Below, piece after piece: positions 1-5,580 of a stretch of 10,351 bases of DNA (the first letter of the stretch is position 1; every line of letters starts with the position of its first letter). This DNA is from Acanthamoeba sp. SK_2022b (Eukaryota; Discosea; Longamoebia; Acanthamoebidae): positions 1 through 10,351 of the forward strand of contig JANDJZ010001612.1 of NCBI GenBank assembly GCA_027943245.1, in the 5' to 3' direction. The notes beneath the pieces were generated by a model that saw only the letters and a list, made by a program, of their open reading frames with translations, did no database searches and was not told the origin of the DNA. The position numbers were made by a program, and so were the translations under genes.

Positions 1-171
1 CGCCTACATGAGCACGCAAGCGCTGCAACAGCCATCGCCCGTGACCACCTGATTGGCTCCCGCGTGCCTGCGCGATCCAAGCCACACGTGCCATTGGGCG
101 TGTTGGTCGAGCGGGAGCGGGCGCACGCGGATTGGCGGGGAGGGCATCGATGGAGAGGGGGGGGGGCATAC
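1..171 (-). other. Probable intron and unresolved 3' end of the armadillo-like gene
   Basis: Reading the minus strand, a GTATGC donor lies at 171-166 and is followed by a run of ten C. Two acceptors are possible inside the window: AG at 69-68 and AG at 24-23. Both put the downstream exon in the same phase and both reach a TAG at 6-4, giving a short C-terminal tail. The unspliced frame also stays open to the window edge, and the true acceptor may lie outside the window. The end of this gene is therefore not decided here. Nothing else recognisable is present. Confidence 0.4.
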
Positions 172-999
172 CGCTGCTGGTAGGAAGTGAGGAGGGGGGC
201 CTTCTCGGTCGGGGCGGGCCCCGCGTCGGTCAGCTCGTCGGCGAGCCGCACTCGCGCGGCGTGCCTCTTGTCGGCCTCCTGCTTGCGGGAGCGCTCCGCC
301 TCCTCCGCCCGCTTGGCCTCCGCCTCGGCCTGCTCGTCTGGAACCCCGTGTTCTCGGTGGCCGGCGGCCTCCGCGTCGCCGCGCTTACTCCGGTCCTGGC
401 CCTGGCCCTGGCCCTCCCTGTCCTGGTGGTCCGCGCCGCCATCGACCGCCGCGCGCATGTCGCGCACCTTGGCGAGGAGGTCGGGGGAGAAGGTGGCGGG
501 CTGGCCCTCCATGGCGCGGAAGAGGGCGACGAGGCCGTCGGAGGCCTGCATGCGGCTGCGCGCCGACGGGTCCTCGTCCGAGTGCTTGGCGGGGGCGTCG
601 TGGGCAAAGAGCTGCGCGAGGAGGAAGGCCGCGCGGCGCAGGATCGGGGGGTGGAGCGGGTGGTGGCGCATGGCGAGGGCGAGGGTCTCCACCATGCCCT
701 GCCGCCTCAGCTCGTCGTAGACCACGCCCTGGTCCTCCTCGCCGAGCTTGAACACGAAGCGCGCGATGCGCTCCCACATCTGCAGTATCTGGTCCGTGCG
801 CCGCTGGTCCTCCACCACCTCCCCCGCGTTCAGGAGCACCAGCAACACCTGGTGCGCGCCCTGCTGGAAGAAGTACCTATAATTACACACACACATACAC
901 GCCGGTTAGGCACACCACTTGAGCAGCTGCGCGCTGTTCGAGGCAAGCCACGCAAGCAATGCACTGCACTGCACTGCGCTTTTTATAATATAATATAAG

Positions 1000-1036
<37 letters not shown>

Positions 1037-1478
1037 CACTAATAAAATTATTAATAATGACACACAACATACACGTAGTACGTACTCCCAGGCCGCTCCT
1101 TCGTCCCGACCGCTGTCCTCCAACACCCTGCATAAAATCCATTACGTAAGTATCATTTAATGATGAATGAACGTAATATATATTAGCGAAAAATAAACAA
1201 ATTAAAAAAAAAAGATGCAAGAGGAAAGGGTACGTCAGGAGATTGGAGATGGTTTCAATGTCCAGCTGTGAGTAGTGTTTGAGGTTCTCAACGGCCTCTA
1301 TGAAGACCGCCTGCGCGCGCTCCTCTTCCTCCTTCTCCTCTTCGGCAAGGATGGCAAATTCGGCCATGAGTTCCTCTCGGTCGAGTCCCACCTTGACAGA
1401 CTTGGTCTCGTCCAGCACCTGTCCGTTGGCATCCCGCAACACCTCCCTCTCCTCTCCGCTCCGCACGTCTTCACTCAT
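172..1478 (-). CDS. Armadillo/HEAT-like helical protein, function unknown (3' end incomplete)
   Basis: Three exons are supported: 1478-1234, 1127-1086 and 876-172, with introns 1233-1128 and 1085-877. Phases close (245, 42 and 705 bases), giving 330 codons plus two bases. The start ATG at 1478 follows an A-rich leader and opens with MSEDVRSGEE. Residues about 30-65 are a charged, Glu-rich helix. Residues about 70-190 read as paired amphipathic helices of armadillo/HEAT type: a GAHQVLLVLLNAG helix near 102-114, and a GMVETLALAMRHHP helix near 156-169 followed by an RRAAFLLAQLF helix near 176-186. Residues about 240-330 are Gln/Glu/Lys-rich and probably disordered or coiled coil. No catalytic motif or signal peptide is visible. 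Armadillo folds usually serve as protein-binding scaffolds. I do not recognise the family, so no function is assigned. It is transcribed divergently from the zinc-finger gene. Confidence 0.8.
1002..1034. repeat. (TAA)11 microsatellite in an AT-rich intron
   Basis: Eleven perfect TAA units lie in the second intron (1085-877) of the armadillo-like gene. They are flanked by further AT-rich sequence and by three tandem GCACT units at 961-975. A short (CA)n run at 885-894 lies close to the acceptor. Confidence 0.95.
1086..1127 (-). other. 42-base internal exon of the armadillo-like gene
   Basis: A GC-rich island stands inside otherwise AT-rich intronic sequence. On the minus strand it is preceded by TTATGCAG and followed by GTACGT. 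At 42 bases it keeps phase 2 on both sides and reads TVLEDSGRDEGAAWE across the joins, extending the helix that begins ISNLL in exon 1 and continues YFFQQG in exon 3. Leaving it out also keeps the frame, so both isoforms are possible. It is inferred from splice sites, phase and composition. Confidence 0.75.
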
Positions 1479-1975
1479 CCTTGTTTATTTGCAACTTGTG
1501 TGCGGCGTGCAACAGCCTTCTCCCTCCTGGTGGCGGCGTGCGACGCACACCGTCGCTGTGGGCCTCCTCATAATGAGAGCAACTGCTAATATTGTTCGAT
1601 GTTAAGGTGGCGCATGACGCATCACACTTATTGTCGACACAGAACCGAAAAACGTCCTGCGCAAAAGGCCGGAAAGGCTCGGGAAGAGGGAGAGACCACC
1701 CACACCGGCCGAGGCACCGCCCAAACCGCTAAGCGACCATCGAGCGGGTGGTCCCGTGGTGAGGCGGTGGTGAAAAAAAAATTATTATCGGAGGAGCACC
1801 ACTCTTTCGGCGCAGTGTGCTTATTGTTTATTGTAGTGGCGGGATAGCTGCTCCCCCCTTTGGAACACCCCGTGCACCTCTCGCTACACGCCCCTGCTCC
1901 TGTACCCCAGCCACACCCCGCTACGCGAGTACACATATATATTTTTCTCCCTCTCCCGGCCTCCTCAACACTTCC
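1479..1975. promoter_or_regulatory. Divergent intergenic region between two start codons
   Basis: About 500 bases separate the divergent start codons of the armadillo-like and zinc-finger genes, so both promoters should lie here. An A/T tract occurs at about 1771-1788 and another AT-rich stretch at 1819-1838. Open frames here are short and lack coding character. A TATA-like element near the right end serves the plus-strand gene. No convincing TATA element was found for the minus-strand gene; its start is preceded by AAATAAACAAGG. No RNA gene was recognised. Confidence 0.6.
1936..1946 (+). promoter_or_regulatory. TATA-like element of the zinc-finger gene
   Basis: TATATATTTTT begins 40 bases before the ATG at 1976, inside GC-rich surroundings. 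With usual TATA spacing, transcription would start about ten bases before the ATG, implying a very short 5' leader. The ATG context CTTCCATGG is a good initiation context. Confidence 0.5.
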
Positions 1976-1988
1976 ATGGACCCCACCG
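1976..1988 (+). other. Proposed 13-base first coding exon
   Basis: ATG in a good context encodes MDPT plus one base. A GTACTC donor at 1989 joins to the acceptor at 2225-2226, which follows a CT-rich tract, and the split Val codon restores the frame of exon 2 (CAQKDESG). Intron 1 would be 238 bases. No other ATG reaches exon 2 as cleanly, but cDNA is needed to settle it. Confidence 0.55.
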
Positions 1989-4900
1989 GTACTCCTCCCT
2001 CCCACCGCCACCTCTTGTGGAGCCCCCCCTCCCCACTACCACTTTGTCCCCTCCTCCTCCTCCTCCTCTTCCAACTTGGCTGCGGGCCGTGGCCACTCCA
2101 CACCTGCTGCACTACCCGCGCACATGCCACGCCATTATCATCTAACCACCCTTTGTCTCCTGCCGCCACGACCACGCTGCTGCTGGTGGTGGTCTCTCCT
2201 CTCTCTTTCCCTCTCTCTCTCTCTAGTCTGTGCACAAAAAGACGAGAGCGGTGCAGCGGGGCACGGACCTTTGCCCGCGGAGCTCCGACCACCGGCGCCT
2301 CCTCGTGCGGTCCCTCGTCTCGTACGTCGCCCGCCCGTGCCCCCCCCCCCCTCCGCTGCTGTTGTGGTTGCGTGTTGCGTGTTTGGCCGGCGTTGGCGAC
2401 CGCAGCGTAACGCTTGCCGGTCCGTCGCTCACGCATGGGGACTCCCGCTCTCTCTCTAGGAGGACAAAGAGGAGGAAGACGCCCACGCGGTAAAGGGAGA
2501 CGTGCATGCACGCCAGATGGACGACAATGACGACAATGGCGACAGTGACGGTGGCGATGATGACGACCAACACGACGAAGCGGACGCAGACAGCGCCGGC
2601 GCCGGTCCGGCCAACAGCAAAGAGGAATCCGGAGGCATCGAGATCGGCCGCTTCTTTCGGTGCGAGCCCCCCCCCCCTCCCCCGTGTTCTCGTGTGGTAG
2701 CAGGAGGAGGAGAGAGGGAGGCCTCACAGTGCTCGCCTTGGGTGGCCCTGCGTGCTGCCTGGCCAGGTACAAGTGGCTGCCCTCGCGTCGGGCGCGTCAG
2801 ACGACGATCCAGAAGATGGAGATGCAGCAGCTGCAGCGGCGCTTCGAAGCCCGCGAGATGGCCGACATCCTGCGCTACCGCGCCAACAACGCCTCCAGCC
2901 GCAGGAGGAGGCGACAACGGAACGCCGCCTCCTCCTCCTCCTCTTCCTCCTCATCGGACGAAGGCGAAAGCGGGAACAGAAGCAGCAGCAGCAGCAGCGC
3001 GAGCGCATCCGATGATGATGATGATGATGATGACAGCAACTCTTCTTCTTCTTCTTCTTCTGCTTCGTCGTCGTCGTCGTCGACTGCGACCACTGCCAGC
3101 AGCCGAAGGGCTCGGGAGAACGGGAGGAAGCGAAAGCGACCCGCGAGAGCAGGTGTCGACAACGGAGAGGACGAGGGCGAGAAAGATAACCAAGACAAGG
3201 AAGAAGAAGAGGAGGAGGAGGAGGAGGAAGACGACGATGACGACGAGACGGCATCACGGATGAAGAAGGGGAGGGCCGTGGCCCTGAGCACTCGGCGGCG
3301 GCGGGAGCCCAGCGGCGATGGCGTGGACCCGAAGGGCCACGACGCCGGCGCCAAGTCCGCGGAGGCGGAGGAGGAGGAGGAGGAGGAGAAGAGGAGGAAG
3401 AAGAAGCGAAAGAAGAAGAAGAAGAAGAAGAAGAGGAAGGACAAAGAGAAGAAGCGCAAGCGGAGGAAGGACGGCGAGGAGGCGCCCGACCCGGCCCGGG
3501 AGAAGCGGTCCAAGCGGTCCCGGGCAGCCTCCTCCTCCGCCTCCGCCTCCTTCTCCTCCGGCAGCAGCACCACCACCAAGTGCGCCAAGTGCAACACCTA
3601 CAACTGCCTTCGCGCGTGCCCCAAGGCCATGTGCTCCCGCTGCTGCCCCCTGGAGGGTAAGGGCCTTGCCGCCAACTGCTCACCGCGCGCACACACACAC
3701 ACACTCTCTCTCTAACCTCCCCCCCCCTCGCTCCCTCTTTCCCCGGTGCGCACGCAGGGGAGGAGCCCTGCCGAGCCCACACCGACCGGAGCAGGCGGAC
3801 CTCCCTCAACGCCAAGCGAACGGCGGAACGCGCCGCCGCGGCCCAGCGATCGCGGGACGACAACGACGTAGGGGAGCAGAACAAGAAGGAAACGGAAAAG
3901 GAAAAGGAAAAGGAGAGGGAAATGGCATTGAAGGTGGAGCACGCCGGTGCAGAGGCGGTGGCGGAATCCACGAACGAGGGCGAGGGCCGCAGTCGCCCGC
4001 CCGGGCCCACCTCCTCGCCCCGTCTCAAGGAGGAGGAGGCGCGGCGGGCGCGGCGCCGCCAGCCCTCGCTGGCCGCGCAGCCGCAGCAGCACCGCAAGTG
4101 CGCCCTCTGCCACGCCAACAACTACCTGCGCCTCTGCCCCAAGGGTGCGCCACCATCCACCATCAACCACTCATCAACCACCACCACCACAACTCTCTTG
4201 CGTGTGCCACTGGCTTGCTCACTCACTCGCGCGTTGTGGCGTTGCCTGCCCTCCCGTGGTGGTGGCTGGTGGTGGCTGTGCAGCGATGTGCCGGGTGTGC
4301 TGCCCCAAGGAGGGCCCCATGTGCAGCCCGCACGCCCTGAAGGAGTCCCTCAAGGCGGCCGCCCCGCCCACGCCCACGCCCACGCCGCAGCCGCCGGCCA
4401 AGCAGCAGCAGCTCGAGGCGCAGGCGGGCCCGTGCAAGGAGGAGCCCAGCACGGCGGAGGGCCTCGACGAGCACCACAAGCGGAGCAGCCGCCCCGCCAC
4501 CGATGGCGGCGGCGACGCGTCGAACCCGCCGCCGGGGCCGGAGGCGCTGCGCGCCATGGCCGCGACCCCGCCCGCCACGCCGTCCCCGTCTCTCTCGTCG
4601 GCGGCGCCGGCGGTGGTCGTCACTCGGGCGGGCGAGGCCGGCGGGCGATCGGAAGAGGAGCAGACGGCGCCGAGCGCATCTGCTCTCCCGATCCCGTCTT
4701 CCGCCAACAGCGAGAACGAGAACGAGAACGACGGCGACGACTACGGCGCGGGCGAAGAGGAGGAGGAGAGCTCGACCCACGCCCTCGCCTTCTTCCTCAA
4801 GAACTGCTCGCGCTCGCCGGCCTCGCCCGCGCTGGGCGCGGACAACGCGTTGTCGCCCTCCTCCTCCCTCGACTCCATCCTCGCCGCCCTGCCCTCGGCC

Positions 4901-5515
4901 GCCCCGCCCTACGCCCTCGACCTCGACCCCTCGGCCCCGCTCGGTTCGCCTCCCCCCCTCCCCCCTCTCCCTCTCCCATTGGCCCAATTAATCGGAGCTT
5001 TCTTTCTCCGCGTGCCTCGCCGCAACAGCAGCGGGGGGAGTAAAGCGGAAGCATCCGACGCGCTGCGTGCAGTGCAATTCCAACAACGCCCTCGGGGCCT
5101 GCCCCAAGTCGTGCTGCTCCATCTGCTGCCCCAAGGTTGCCTTGCCCCCCCCCTCCCCCCACGGGTGGCGCGCGCGTGTGTGGCTGACGCTCGCGTGTGG
5201 CGGCGGCGGGGGACAGGACGGGCAGCGCTGCCCCGCCCACTCGCACAAGCGGGGGTCGTCGGCGTCCGCGTCGTCGACGTCGTCCGCCTCTTCGCTCCGC
5301 CCTCCCCCGGCCAAACGGCGCAACCTCGCCGGCGTGGACGCGCCCCAGGGCCCCGCGGCGCCCTCTCCCTACGCCTTCAACGACGCCGGCGTCGAGGCCG
5401 AGCTCCTCCCCGCGCGCAGGGCCCTCCGCTCCGACGACGCGCGCCAGCAGGCGCCACCCCCGCCGCCGGCGGCGGTGCGACCTTGCCCCCCCCCCACAGT
5501 CCCCCTTCCCGCCCT

Positions 5516-5580
<65 letters not shown>

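Noticed and set aside
132..998. A 288-codon open frame on the plus strand
   Set aside because: Antisense shadow of exon 3 of the armadillo-like gene; the minus-strand frame has proper helical repeats and clean splice joins.
1599..2459. Open frames at 1599-1847, 1817-2410 and 1860-2459 as an upstream gene
   Set aside because: Pro/Ser/Leu-rich text from C- and CT-rich sequence with no domain; only short pieces fit as the first exons of the zinc-finger gene.
2490..2516. A 27-base intron inside exon 3 (GTAAAG...CAG)
   Set aside because: The donor looks good but 27 bases is far below the other introns here, and the sequence reads through in frame with the acidic coding region.
2724..4121. A 465-codon open frame on the minus strand
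   Set aside because: It is the shadow of GC-rich, repeat-rich coding exons: long Ser, Arg and Cys runs with no domain.
5520..5580. Cys-Val or His-Thr repeat peptides
   Set aside because: These are translations of the intronic (GT)29 repeat and its complement.
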